This document shows, in pieces, positions 53,816-62,982 of a DNA stretch of 64,000 bases (the first letter of the stretch is position 1; each line of letters starts with the position of its first letter). Below the pieces are notes generated by a model, which saw only the letters and a list, made by a program, of their open reading frames with translations, made no database searches and was not told the DNA's origin. Both the position numbers and the translations under genes were made by a program. Origin of the DNA: Methylobacter sp. (GTDB lineage: Bacteria; Pseudomonadota; Gammaproteobacteria; Methylococcales; Methylomonadaceae). The DNA is taken from NCBI GenBank assembly GCA_030653175.1, contig JAURZV010000079.1:62001-126000 (forward strand), in the 5' to 3' direction.

Positions 53816-55786
53816 CTATCTATCGGCATCGAAAACAAACGGTGGCAAGGGGCAATGCAAGGTTGCGCATATTGCTCTCAGCAATTCCGCTTCATGAGAG
53901 GTAACTTTGCCGTCATGGGATATTGTCAACACCAACGCGGAAACCAGGGCTTGTTTGTCTAGCATCTGTAGTCCGTCCAGCTGATTTAACGCAGTATCTG
54001 TGGCAGATATCCAATCCTGGGGTGGCGTATAATCTGGCCATTGCCCCGTATCTACCAGCATTTTTATACGTTGCTCATAGCGCCCCAAGCATTCCATCCC
54101 TTTTTGGTAGGCTGCGCCGGTTTCGGTATGGCCTTGTTTTGCCATTACGGAAAATAACGCGCCGACAGCTTCCGGCAACTGGGTCAAACGCAGATTGTCA
54201 TGTCGGCGTTGCGGGTGAGCGGCATCATTCAGGTGAGTTTTTAAAACGCGGGACAAGGCGAACTCAAACGTATCTACAACACCATCAACCTCAATCAACC
54301 GTTGTACCAAGTCGGCTAAGCGTTCAAGCTGCTCCAGCGGCCGGTTTTTAATGAGGGGGAAAGCGATTTGTAATAAAGGCAGGCGAAACGCTGTGTCTAG
54401 TTTTTGTATTTCCAGATGCAAAGCTTCCGCGGCCATTGCTGTCGTTCCGCCTGATTGTTGGGCAATAAAATCTAATTGCGTTCGACGCACGGCTTCGTTT
54501 GCATCAAGCAGCAGCGCCAACACTAACGGCAAGGCATCAGAGCCGGAATGGGCGGCGCGATAAAGATTTTCGGGTATCGACTGGCGCAGGCTTGAAGCAA
54601 ACTGTATATGCTCTTCAGCAGGCAGGCCTATCGTTTCTGTCACAGCATCCGGCGTTACGGCGAAATATTGCGGCGCAAAACCCGTAGTCGATAAGCTTTC
54701 ATCGGCGACTTCCGGGCCGCTTTGCGATTGCTCAGGCATTGCTTCAGCAAGCCGGTCTATTTCAGACTCATCAAAATTCGGCTCCAATGCCTTGATACGC
54801 TGAATCAAAGGCGGATGTGTGGCCAGCAATGAGCTGAATGATGCGCCGGATGCAAACAGCATGTGACTGACTTCTTCGGCATCCACTGTCCGTAGTTCAG
54901 AGCCTTGCTGAGTGGCGGCTATTTTTTTTAACGCGTCCGCAATGCCTTGGGTCTGACGGGTAAATTGTACCGCTGAGGCATCGGCCAGAAATTCACGTTG
55001 CCGGGATACCGCCGCTTTGATCAGCTGACCGAAAAAAACGCCGATATAGCCGATCAAAAACAGCCCTAAACCGGCCAGATAAATGGCGGCTGTACTGTCG
55101 CGGCGGGAATTATCGGAACGGATAGTGCCGTAGCGGGCGCTGTTCAAAACGGCCCTACCGATCAGGCCGATAACCAGAATGCCGAACAAAAGGCCCATCA
55201 GCCGTGTGCTTAAGCGCATATCGCCGTTGAGGATATGACTGAATTCATGGCCGATTACGCCTTGCAACTCGTCTCTGGAAAGCGTTTCCAGCATACCGCG
55301 AGTAACCGTCACGGCCGCGTCTCCGGTGGTAAATCCTGCCGCAAAAGCGTTAATGCCGGATTCTTGTTCCAGTACGTAAATTTCCGGCATCGGAATACCG
55401 GAAGCAATCGCCATTTCTTCAACGACGTTATACAAACGGCGGCGTAGCGGATCCTTACTCTCGGCGGTAATCAGCGTGCCGCCAAGACTGCGCGCGACTT
55501 TTCCGCCGCCCGAGCTCAAGGACGCAATTTTATAAAGACTGGACAGGCTGATAAAGCCGACAGTGGACAGTGAAATGCCCGCCACCAACGACAGGTTATT
55601 GATGATCCAGTTGAAATCGGGCAGTGTCGCAGTGACCGTCTCATCACCCGAATTAATGATCAGCGCCGCTATCACCAGGTTGACCGCCGCGACGATCGCA
55701 ATCACGGCCAGCATGAACATCAGAATCAGGGAACGGGTCTTGCGGCGGGCATCATCCTGGCTTTGAAAGAAATTCATCTTCTTCAC
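53816..55786 (-). CDS. M48-family membrane metalloprotease
   Basis: 656 aa. Two N-terminal membrane helices (LILMFMLAVIAIVAAVNLVI and LSLVAGISLSTVGFISL) precede an HtpX-like M48 domain with the zinc motif GVIGHEFSHILNGD and a downstream EFLADASAVQF providing the third ligand. Two further helices lie between them. The C-terminal about 300 residues are a soluble helical extension not found in HtpX. The start at 55784-55786 is GTG. It lies 9 nt downstream of lemA on the same strand, a common LemA-M48 pairing in envelope quality control. Confidence 0.9.
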   Translation of the reverse strand: MKKMNFFQSQDDARRKTRSLILMFMLAVIAIVAAVNLVIAALIINSGDETVTATLPDFNWIINNLSLVAGISLSTVGFISLSSLYKIASLSSGGGKVARSLGGTLITAESKDPLRRRLYNVVEEMAIASGIPMPEIYVLEQESGINAFAAGFTTGDAAVTVTRGMLETLSRDELQGVIGHEFSHILNGDMRLSTRLMGLLFGILVIGLIGRAVLNSARYGTIRSDNSRRDSTAAIYLAGLGLFLIGYIGVFFGQLIKAAVSRQREFLADASAVQFTRQTQGIADALKKIAATQQGSELRTVDAEEVSHMLFASGASFSSLLATHPPLIQRIKALEPNFDESEIDRLAEAMPEQSQSGPEVADESLSTTGFAPQYFAVTPDAVTETIGLPAEEHIQFASSLRQSIPENLYRAAHSGSDALPLVLALLLDANEAVRRTQLDFIAQQSGGTTAMAAEALHLEIQKLDTAFRLPLLQIAFPLIKNRPLEQLERLADLVQRLIEVDGVVDTFEFALSRVLKTHLNDAAHPQRRHDNLRLTQLPEAVGALFSVMAKQGHTETGAAYQKGMECLGRYEQRIKMLVDTGQWPDYTPPQDWISATDTALNQLDGLQMLDKQALVSALVLTISHDGKVTSHEAELLRAICATLHCPLPPFVFDADR

Positions 55787-55795
55787 CCAAGGAGG

Positions 55796-56386
55796 TTAAG
55801 TAAAAGAAACTTTCGGTATCTGGCGTTTTTCCGGCGCTTCTATTTCCAGATGTTCGGCAGGATTAAAATTAAACATGCCGGCCAGGATATTGTTGGGGAA
55901 ATTCTCCCGGCCGTTGTTGTAAGTCATGACCGCATCATTAAAGGCCTGCCGGGCAAAAGCGACTTTATTTTCGGTAGATGCCAGCTCTTCCTGAAACTGC
56001 ATCATATTCTGATTGGCTTTGAGATCGGGATAGGCTTCGGCCAAGGCAAACATTTTGCCCAGACTACCCTGAAGCGTAGCCTCAGCGCTTGCCAACTGCC
56101 TGATCGCTTCGGGATCGGAAGGATTTGCCCCGGCAGCCTTAAGCCCGGTTACCGCGGCATTTCGCGCGCTGATAACGGCATCCAGCGTTTCCTTCTCGTG
56201 TTTCATATAACCCTTAACGGCTTCAACCAGATTGGGTATCAGGTCGTAACGCCGGGTCAATTGAACATCTATCTGGGAGAAGGCATTTTTAACGCCGTTG
56301 CGCAAGTTGACGAGCCTGTTGTAAATGCTGATAAAAAACAACGCAACAACGATGATGAAACCGATTAACGCGAGTAATATAGGCAT
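55796..56386 (-). CDS. lemA: LemA family protein
   Basis: 196 aa. An N-terminal membrane helix (LLALIGFIIVVALFFIS) precedes the LemA signature IYNRLVNLRNGVKNAFSQID, VQLTRRYDLIPNLVEAVKGY and later FQEELASTENKVAFARQAFN. A GGAGATATTGTC lead places the start at ATG 56386 rather than 56425. Encoded immediately before the M48 protease gene, so they are probably co-expressed. Its molecular role is uncertain. Confidence 0.93.
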   Translation of the reverse strand: MPILLALIGFIIVVALFFISIYNRLVNLRNGVKNAFSQIDVQLTRRYDLIPNLVEAVKGYMKHEKETLDAVISARNAAVTGLKAAGANPSDPEAIRQLASAEATLQGSLGKMFALAEAYPDLKANQNMMQFQEELASTENKVAFARQAFNDAVMTYNNGRENFPNNILAGMFNFNPAEHLEIEAPEKRQIPKVSFT

Positions 56387-56475
56387 GACAATATCTCCAC
56401 AAAATACCAAGAGTGTTCTAATCATACAAGAGCGATTACTATCTGTCCCTTGTTATTACCACCTATTTATAACTT

Positions 56476-57228
56476 ATGCCCGCCGACAATCGCCTGAAAA
56501 TCATGTTGGCAATAATTGCTTCAGCAATTATCGCTATTTTCAGCATCGACCCCATTGCCCAGGATCCTGCTTATCATAACTTCGCCGACCAGCGTCGCAT
56601 CTTCGACATAGCCAATTTTTTTAATGTGCTGTCCAGTTTACCGTTGATCATTATCGGCGCCATGGGAATCAGGTTGCTCGTGTTACATAAGGCAACCGGT
56701 GGATTGGCCGAATTACAGGCGATGTATTTGGCGTTTTTTGTCGGGGTATTTTTAACCGGCTTCGGTTCTGCGTACTATCATTACCAGCCTGGCAATCAAA
56801 CCCTGCTATGGGATCGCCTGCCGATGACGATAGTCTTCACGGCCCTGTTCAGCGCTATTGTTGGGGAATATATTTCAACTCGGCTGGCATGGAAATTCTT
56901 TATCCCGTTGCTGATATTGGGCATTGCTTCCGTGATTTACTGGTATGCGACAGAACTGAACGGCCACGGCGATTTGCGCGCTTACGTGCTGGTGCAATTC
57001 TTACCGGTTTTGCTGATACCGCTGATCCTGTGGCTGTTTGACTCAAAGTTGGATAACGACAAGTATATTTGGGGCATCATCGGCGTTTATACGGCATCGA
57101 AACTTATGGAATTGTTCGATGTCGAGCTTTACAGCATTGTTGGTTTGCTCAGCGGGCACTCGCTAAAACACTTGGTCGCCGCGTTCGGGACGTTGATTTT
57201 TTATTGGTCACTGCGGGAGCGCCGTTGA
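56476..57228 (+). CDS. Ceramidase-family (CREST) membrane protein
   Basis: 250 aa with about seven membrane helices. Motifs typical of the alkaline ceramidase / CREST superfamily are present: GSAYYHYQPGNQTLLWDRLP (His, Asp) and GHSLKHLVAAFG (two His), which would hold a catalytic zinc. Bacterial members are of unknown substrate. Convergent with the next gene across a bidirectional terminator. Confidence 0.82.
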   Translation: MPADNRLKIMLAIIASAIIAIFSIDPIAQDPAYHNFADQRRIFDIANFFNVLSSLPLIIIGAMGIRLLVLHKATGGLAELQAMYLAFFVGVFLTGFGSAYYHYQPGNQTLLWDRLPMTIVFTALFSAIVGEYISTRLAWKFFIPLLILGIASVIYWYATELNGHGDLRAYVLVQFLPVLLIPLILWLFDSKLDNDKYIWGIIGVYTASKLMELFDVELYSIVGLLSGHSLKHLVAAFGTLIFYWSLRERR

Positions 57229-57263
57229 TCTCAAAAAAGAGCGCTGCAAAAAGCAACAGGCAC

Positions 57264-57299
57264 AAAAAAAGGCGTGTCGATTTCGACACGCCTTTTTTT
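57264..57299. terminator. Bidirectional terminator
   Basis: GGCGTGTCGA (57271-57280) and TCGACACGCC (57283-57292) form a perfect 10-bp stem with a TT loop, preceded by seven A and followed by seven T. It serves both convergent genes. Confidence 0.93.
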
Positions 57300-57320
57300 G
57301 AATGCGAATAATCGAGAAAA

Positions 57321-57647
57321 CTAAGCTTTTATCGCATCGGCAATTTCATTAAACGCTTCAACTCTGGTTTTACCTGTCTTAATCAGGTCAACTCCCGCAT
57401 CGACCACCATTTTACACAGCCCTGGTGTTTTATAGACCATCAAACCCAAATAACCAACAACAGGGATGGCGATAAAGGCCGCAATAAAACCGTTAATCCC
57501 AACAACTCCCATCAGTTTTATAAGCAATACAACGGCATCCAAAGGTAATAAAACCATGGCGCCAAAATAGACTATTACCATGAATACGGACACCACAAAA
57601 ACTACAAACTGAAGTAGCCTGACCAACGCAACGTTAACTTTTTTCAT
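57321..57647 (-). CDS. Small membrane protein, unknown function
   Basis: 108 aa. Two strongly hydrophobic segments (VVFVVSVFMVIVYFGAMVLL and FIAAFIAIPVVGYLGLMVY) are followed by an amphipathic C-terminal helix (MVVDAGVDLIKTGKTRVEAF). I do not recognise a family. GAAAG precedes the ATG at 57647. Single gene between a terminator and the rhomboid gene's own terminator. Confidence 0.65.
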   Translation of the reverse strand: MKKVNVALVRLLQFVVFVVSVFMVIVYFGAMVLLPLDAVVLLIKLMGVVGINGFIAAFIAIPVVGYLGLMVYKTPGLCKMVVDAGVDLIKTGKTRVEAFNEIADAIKA

Positions 57648-57727
57648 ATTACTTTCAATTTCCCGATAGAATTTAAGGGGTCTTTTTAGTCAGAAAATGA
57701 CTCCCGACCCTAGTGTGTTGTCAATAA

Positions 57728-57747
57728 AACCGCTTTTTGAAGCGGCA
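57728..57747 (-). terminator. Terminator of the rhomboid gene
   Basis: On the minus strand CCGCTTC-AA-AAAGCGG (57730-57745) forms a hairpin followed by TTTTATT, about 20 nt after the rhomboid stop. Confidence 0.65.
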
Positions 57748-57765
57748 AATTATACCTTAACACCG

Positions 57766-58458
57766 TCAAAATAATTCATTTTTTTCGGCTTGGTCTTCTT
57801 TACGAAGAAACAACCGATATAAAACAGAGCCGGCAATAAAGCCGCCTACATGAGCCCACCAGGCCATATCGACAGCGCCCCCCCCAAATAGCATTGCTGT
57901 TGTCGCACTGTGTAATTGAATCAAAACCCACAAACCTAAAAAAGCAATCGCCGGGACATGAATGACGATGGGTAAAAACAATATAGGAACCCACACCACA
58001 ACGCGTTCAAGCGGATATAGAAAAAAATAAGCCGCCAATACGCCGGCTATGGCGCCTGATGCGCCGACAACGGGAATAGCAAGGTTGGGATCGAAAAGCC
58101 ATTGCAAAAAAGTAGCCAAAAGGCCGCACGTTAAATAAAAAATCAAAAAGGATAGTCGGCCCATTCTATCCTCTACATTATCGCCGAATATCCATAAAAA
58201 CCACATGTTCATGATCAGGTGCAACCAGTTTCCGTGCAGAAACAGGCTGGTCAAAAAAGACAAATAGCCATCGAAAGGCAATCCATAATACGGATTGGTA
58301 TAGCGAATAGGCACCATGCCGTAAAGATTAATAAGCCGGTAACTTAACTGATCGGGCATCAATTTCATCGTCACAAAAACAACAATACAAATCGCCATTA
58401 TCCCCCATGTGACTAAAGGCCTTGAATGGCAGGGTGCTGTGTCTCTAATTGGTATCAT
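57766..58458 (-). CDS. Rhomboid intramembrane serine protease
   Basis: 230 aa from the ATG at 58458 (MIPIRDTAPCHSRP), the usual rhomboid N-terminus; the frame opens at 58485. Six membrane helices, including HLIMNMWFLWIFGDNVED, the catalytic Ser in VVGASGAIAGVLAAY and the catalytic His in AWWAHVGGFIAGS. The catalytic dyad is complete. Substrate unknown. Confidence 0.92.
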   Translation of the reverse strand: MIPIRDTAPCHSRPLVTWGIMAICIVVFVTMKLMPDQLSYRLINLYGMVPIRYTNPYYGLPFDGYLSFLTSLFLHGNWLHLIMNMWFLWIFGDNVEDRMGRLSFLIFYLTCGLLATFLQWLFDPNLAIPVVGASGAIAGVLAAYFFLYPLERVVVWVPILFLPIVIHVPAIAFLGLWVLIQLHSATTAMLFGGGAVDMAWWAHVGGFIAGSVLYRLFLRKEDQAEKNELF

Positions 58459-58639
58459 CGTTCTTCCTGATCTATATAGACGCAAGGACGTTATCCCTGC
58501 TTTTAACCTAGCTTAAAAGCTAAAAAACCGATTTGCAATGAATAGTTATTTAATCATAACCCTGACCGCAAAAAGTCTATAATACACGCAAAGATTGATT
58601 CCTATCATCCTTGCATTTTAGCAACCCACTTAAAGATTC

Positions 58640-59974
58640 ATGCATCCTAATTCAATAGACAACACTCCATCATTTTCAGGCCTATCGCTTGATGAACAAT
58701 TGCTGTCAGCAGTTAAAAAGCTTGGTTTTGAGCAGCCTACACCCGTGCAACTACAGTCGATTCCACTTGCTCTGGAACACAAAGACCTGCTGGTCAGCGC
58801 CGAAACAGGCAGCGGAAAAACCGCTGCATTCTTGCTGCCTACACTGCATCATCTGTTAACCCTGCCCTCCGGAAAATCCGGTGTGCGGGCTTTGATACTG
58901 ACTCCGACCCGAGAATTGGCTCAGCAGGTTTTCAAGCACTGCCAACAATTGACCGAATTTACCGACCTGAAAACAGGCCTGATTACCGGAGGCGATGATT
59001 TTAGGCTACAGCAAAATATGCTCCGCAGAAACACGGAAATTGTTATTGCGACTCCAGGCAGAGTATTAGAGCTGATGGAGCAAGAGATTCCGAATTTTAG
59101 CAATCTGGAAGTGTTGATACTGGATGAAGCCGACCGCATGCTGGATATGGGTTTTAGCGAAGACGTACTGACTATCGCCAATAGCTGCAACGCACAACGA
59201 CAAACCCTGCTGTTTTCAGCCACCTTGACCCATTTCGGCGTTATCAAAATGGCTGACAAGGTGCTGAAAAATCATGAAGTCGTTGCCTTAAATACGCTGC
59301 ATGACGGACATCGCAACATCGAGCAGCAAATTGTGCTGGCCGACGACAATGATCATAAGCTAAAACTGCTGACTTGGCTGTTGCAAAATGAAACCTATGA
59401 CAAGGCGCTGGTCTTTACCAACAGCAGGATTCAGGCAGACGCTCTTCGCGGACCGCTACGCGGACAAAAACTCCGTGTCGGTGTACTGCATGGAGAAATG
59501 GATCAAAAAGATCGCAACCGGATGATGGAATTATTCCGCGAAGGCGAAGTCAAAATCATGCTTGCTACCGACCTTGCCGCTCGTGGACTGGACATCAAAG
59601 GCATCAATCTGGTCATTAATTTTGATGTGCCGAGAAACGGCATAAATTATATACACCGCATAGGCCGGACAGGACGGGTCGATGAACTGGGCCTGACCAT
59701 TGCACTGGTAAAACACACCGAATGGAACTTAATGTCCGGTATTGAGCGCTTTTTGAAACAGAAATTCAAACACCGTAATATCAAAGAACTGGAGGGCAAG
59801 TATAAAGGCCCCAAAAAACTTAAAGCGTCCGGAAAAGCAACAGGCGGCAAAAAGAAAATAGAACCTAAAAAAGCGGCTGTCGAAAAAGTCAAAATACGTG
59901 ACCGAGACAAGAAGAATGTCGGCAAAAGGCGTGTGCCGACCAATAAGCCGGATATAGAAGTAAATCAGCCATAA
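58640..59974 (+). CDS. DEAD-box ATP-dependent RNA helicase
   Basis: 444 aa. The Q-motif (GFEQPTPVQLQSIPLAL), motif I AETGSGKTAAF, Ia PTRELAQ, II LDEADRMLDMGF, III SATL, IV-V (LVFTNSR, TDLAARGLDI) and VI HRIGRTGR are all present. The C-terminal tail is Lys/Arg-rich (KKLKASGKATGGKKKIEPKK), like SrmB/RhlE-type ribosome-assembly helicases. I cannot decide between those names. A strong bidirectional terminator follows the stop. Confidence 0.93.
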   Translation: MHPNSIDNTPSFSGLSLDEQLLSAVKKLGFEQPTPVQLQSIPLALEHKDLLVSAETGSGKTAAFLLPTLHHLLTLPSGKSGVRALILTPTRELAQQVFKHCQQLTEFTDLKTGLITGGDDFRLQQNMLRRNTEIVIATPGRVLELMEQEIPNFSNLEVLILDEADRMLDMGFSEDVLTIANSCNAQRQTLLFSATLTHFGVIKMADKVLKNHEVVALNTLHDGHRNIEQQIVLADDNDHKLKLLTWLLQNETYDKALVFTNSRIQADALRGPLRGQKLRVGVLHGEMDQKDRNRMMELFREGEVKIMLATDLAARGLDIKGINLVINFDVPRNGINYIHRIGRTGRVDELGLTIALVKHTEWNLMSGIERFLKQKFKHRNIKELEGKYKGPKKLKASGKATGGKKKIEPKKAAVEKVKIRDRDKKNVGKRRVPTNKPDIEVNQP

Positions 59975-60022
59975 AAAAAAGGCCCCATTCGCAATCTACT
60001 GTTGCGAATGGGGCCTTTTTTG
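59975..60022. terminator. Bidirectional terminator after the helicase gene
   Basis: GGCCCCATTCGCAA (59981-59994) pairs with TTGCGAATGGGGCC (60002-60015); an A-run lies before it and a T-run after it. Confidence 0.93.
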
Positions 60023-60047
60023 TTTTTGACAACCGGATCTTAATGTA

Positions 60048-60437
60048 TTAGGAAAGTTTGCCTACGACTTGTTTGACCAAGTTATCCGGCTTAAAGGGTT
60101 TTACAATATAGGACGTTATTCCCGCCATAATGGCTTCTTTTACCTTGTCTCCTTCAGATGAAGATGTCAGCATTATCCAGGGTGGGGTTTCTAATTTAGC
60201 ATCGCCTTTTACAGCCTTAAACAAATCAAGCCCGCTCATTCCCGGCATGTTCCAGTCGCATACCACGATATTAATCTTTACCTTCCTCATCATTAACATT
60301 GCTTCCTCCCCACCCGGCGCATCAAAAACATGGGTAAATCCGGCCTCTCGCAGAATAGCTTTGGTTAGTGTCCGCATTGAGGCTGCATCGTCTACAATCA
60401 GAATTTTTTTCTGTAGCAATTCTTGTGATATTTCCAT
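60048..60437 (-). CDS. CheY-like single-domain response regulator
   Basis: 129 aa, receiver domain only. The acidic pair is VDDAAS, the phosphoacceptor Asp is in VCDWNMPGMSG, the Thr/Ser switch in IMLTSSSEGD and the Lys in IVKPFKP, so it is competent for phosphorylation. No output domain, so it acts by protein interaction, as CheY does. No cognate kinase gene is adjacent. Confidence 0.92.
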   Translation of the reverse strand: MEISQELLQKKILIVDDAASMRTLTKAILREAGFTHVFDAPGGEEAMLMMRKVKINIVVCDWNMPGMSGLDLFKAVKGDAKLETPPWIMLTSSSEGDKVKEAIMAGITSYIVKPFKPDNLVKQVVGKLS

Positions 60438-60547
60438 TCTTGTTCCAAATTACACTTATTATGAGCACTGCAGTACTTAATTAAAGCATTTTACAAGAAC
60501 TCAAGGTGCCCGACAAATAGAATGTAAAAATAATGTTAAGTAGTTCA

Positions 60548-60763
60548 CTATTTACGAAAAAAAAGATTCACAATCAGCGTTAAGATGATACTGACAATAA
60601 GCATGGAGGCAATCGGGATAAACACAAACCGCCGCTCTCCCTCAATACGTATATCGCCGGGCAACCTGCCAAACCAGCTAATCAACCAGGGCGCATAACT
60701 AACAACAAGTCCGATAACCACCAAAATAACGCCAATCGCCGTCAATAACTTTCCGAGTGTCAT
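60548..60763 (-). CDS. DUF2905 family membrane protein
   Basis: 71 aa with two helices (LLTAIGVILVVIGLVVSYAP and FVFIPIASMLIVSIILTLIV) flanking WFGRLPGDIRIEGERR, the DUF2905 hallmark. Function unknown. It has its own promoter region shared with the divergent flavoprotein gene (60764-60909). Confidence 0.88.
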   Translation of the reverse strand: MTLGKLLTAIGVILVVIGLVVSYAPWLISWFGRLPGDIRIEGERRFVFIPIASMLIVSIILTLIVNLFFRK

Positions 60764-60909
60764 TTGCAGCCCTCACTTCAACGTAAATTCACAATCATTA
60801 TGCTCAGCTGACAAGAAAAGCCCCATTAAGGTAAAATAATAAGCATTATTTTACACTGCCGCCAGCAAAACAGTCGGTTCTGTAACAGGAACCTATCGGA
60901 ATACATTAC

Positions 60910-62508
60910 ATGTTGAGAATTACTGAACTTAAACTCCCCCTCGATCACCCGGAAAACATGCTCAAAACCGCCATACTTGATCGACTTGGCATCAGCACAG
61001 AAGAGCTCATCACTTATACAATATTCCGGCAAGGTTTTGACGCACGAAAACGCAATGCGATCTTGCTTGTTTACACCGTTGATATTGAAACCACAAATGA
61101 ACAGACGATCCTTAATCGCTTGCAAGACGACCCGCACATCTCTTTAACGCCGGACAGCACTTATCGTTTTGTAACCCAGGCGCCAAAAGATCCGGCGCAA
61201 CGCCCCGTCATCATCGGCACCGGGCCTTGCGGGCTGTTTGCCGGGTTGATTCTGGCGCAAATGGGCTTTCGGCCGATCATTCTGGAACGGGGAAAAGAGG
61301 TGCGGGAACGCACCAAAGACACTTTCGGCCTTTGGCGCAAAGGCCTGTTTAACCCTGAGTCCAATGTGCAGTTTGGCGAAGGCGGCGCCGGTACTTTTTC
61401 CGATGGCAAGCTGCACACCCAAATCAAGGATCCGAATCACTACGGACGCAAAGTACTCACTGAGTTTGTCAAAGCCGGTGCGCCGCCTGAAATTCTCCAG
61501 GTCAGTAAGCCTCATATCGGTACATTCAGACTGGTAACCGTAGTGGAGCAGATACGCGCCGCTATCGAATCATTAGGCGGCGAAATCCGTTTCCAAAGCA
61601 GGGTTGACGACATCATCATTGATGACGGACAGGTTCGCGGCGTGACCCTCGCCGGCGGTGAAACCATTAACACTAATCATGTGTTGCTGGCGGTCGGACA
61701 TAGTGCGCGCGACACCTTTAAAATGCTCTATGATCGAGGCGTTTATATTGAAGCCAAGCCTTTTTCCATCGGCTTTCGCATAGAACATCCGCAGTCATTG
61801 ATCGACACATGCCGGTTTGGCAGCAATGCCGGTCATCCGTTACTGGGCGCTGCCGATTACAAGCTGGTGCATCATTGTAGCAACGGACGCTCTGTGTACA
61901 GCTTTTGCATGTGTCCCGGCGGCGCCGTGGTGGCCGCCACCTCTGAGGCAGGGCATGTAGTCACCAACGGCATGAGCCAATACTCGCGCAACGAGCGTAA
62001 TGCCAACAGCGGCATTGTCGTCGGCATTACGCCTGACGATTATCCCGGCCATCCGTTGGCAGGCATCGACTTTCAACGCCGCCTGGAAGCGGGTGCCTTT
62101 AAATTGGGCGGGGAAACCTATGAGGCACCGGGGCAACTGGTTGGCGATTTTCTCGCCCAACGCCCCTCTTCGGCACTGGGGACGGTACAGCCCTCTTATA
62201 CACCGGGCGTTCATTTATGCGATCTCAGCTCGGCTTTGCCGGATTACGCGATAGCTGCGATACGCGAAGCCATCCCCGCTTTTGATAAAAAGATAAAGGG
62301 CTTTGCCATGAAGGATGCGGTATTGACGGGTGTCGAAACCCGCACCTCATCGCCTATTCGTATCAAACGCAACGAGCATTACCAAAGCATGAATATCAAA
62401 GGGCTATATCCGGCAGGAGAAGGGGCGGGCTATGCAGGCGGGATTCTTTCTGCGGCGGTGGATGGCATCAAAGTTGCCGAGGCATTGGCTTTGGATATGA
62501 ACCAATAA
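60910..62508 (+). CDS. FAD-dependent oxidoreductase (COG2509 family)
   Basis: 532 aa. An N-terminal about 90-residue ferredoxin-like domain (ELKLPLDHPENMLKTAILDR) precedes the FAD-binding dinucleotide fold VIIGTGPCGLFAGLILAQMG, then ILERGKEVRERTKDTF and the family signature NVQFGEGGAGTFSDGKLHT. The C-terminus VETRTSSPIRIKR and LYPAGEGAGYAGGILSAAVD closes the flavin site. Members are predicted dehydrogenases of unknown substrate; cytoplasmic. Confidence 0.88.
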   Translation: MLRITELKLPLDHPENMLKTAILDRLGISTEELITYTIFRQGFDARKRNAILLVYTVDIETTNEQTILNRLQDDPHISLTPDSTYRFVTQAPKDPAQRPVIIGTGPCGLFAGLILAQMGFRPIILERGKEVRERTKDTFGLWRKGLFNPESNVQFGEGGAGTFSDGKLHTQIKDPNHYGRKVLTEFVKAGAPPEILQVSKPHIGTFRLVTVVEQIRAAIESLGGEIRFQSRVDDIIIDDGQVRGVTLAGGETINTNHVLLAVGHSARDTFKMLYDRGVYIEAKPFSIGFRIEHPQSLIDTCRFGSNAGHPLLGAADYKLVHHCSNGRSVYSFCMCPGGAVVAATSEAGHVVTNGMSQYSRNERNANSGIVVGITPDDYPGHPLAGIDFQRRLEAGAFKLGGETYEAPGQLVGDFLAQRPSSALGTVQPSYTPGVHLCDLSSALPDYAIAAIREAIPAFDKKIKGFAMKDAVLTGVETRTSSPIRIKRNEHYQSMNIKGLYPAGEGAGYAGGILSAAVDGIKVAEALALDMNQ

Positions 62509-62583
62509 ACATTGTCATAAAGATACGCAGGAGGCACTTTAGACGAAGTCTCTCCTGCAATCGAAGTTACCCTAACCCTTAGC

Positions 62584-62937
62584 TCATTTCGAGCGCTTGG
62601 TGGTATTGAATACAAACGATGCAACAACACCGCGGTTGTCAAATTTAATAACCAGATCTTCGGTACTGCCGTCACTAAACAAACTGTAATAGTAGTTTCC
62701 GTAAGTCCATGTTTTCATGCCATTATCAAGACCGGTTCTCCAGGGAGCCCCAAACGTGGTATAGATGTCATTCTGGGTGGTTTCCCCTATCTTAATGGTT
62801 GAAACCTGACCTGCCGGGAACTCATGACCAACCGTAGCGCATCCTGAAGTCAACAGGAACATCATCACAACCAAGCCGCCTAAAGTTTTCCGTAGCAACC
62901 CTGCAAAGTGTGCTGAACCAAAAAAATCAATTTTCAT
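62584..62937 (-). CDS. SmpA/OmlA-like outer-membrane lipoprotein
   Basis: 117 aa. The signal ends in the lipobox LTSGC (Cys33), giving an acylated protein. The mature part (STIKIGETTQNDIYTTFGAP, WTYGNYYYSLFSDGSTEDLV, IKFDNRGVVASFVF) has the BamE/OmlA fold pattern. It is probably a stand-alone relative rather than BamE itself, because the BamE hallmark residues are not clear. Confidence 0.8.
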   Translation of the reverse strand: MKIDFFGSAHFAGLLRKTLGGLVVMMFLLTSGCATVGHEFPAGQVSTIKIGETTQNDIYTTFGAPWRTGLDNGMKTWTYGNYYYSLFSDGSTEDLVIKFDNRGVVASFVFNTTKRSK

Positions 62938-62982
62938 ATTTACTCCTCATCCAGTTAAAAGCTATTGTGATATTTAATTAAA

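Noticed and set aside
53816-55786. Naming the M48 gene htpX
   Set aside because: The about 300-residue C-terminal extension and LemA pairing differ from HtpX.
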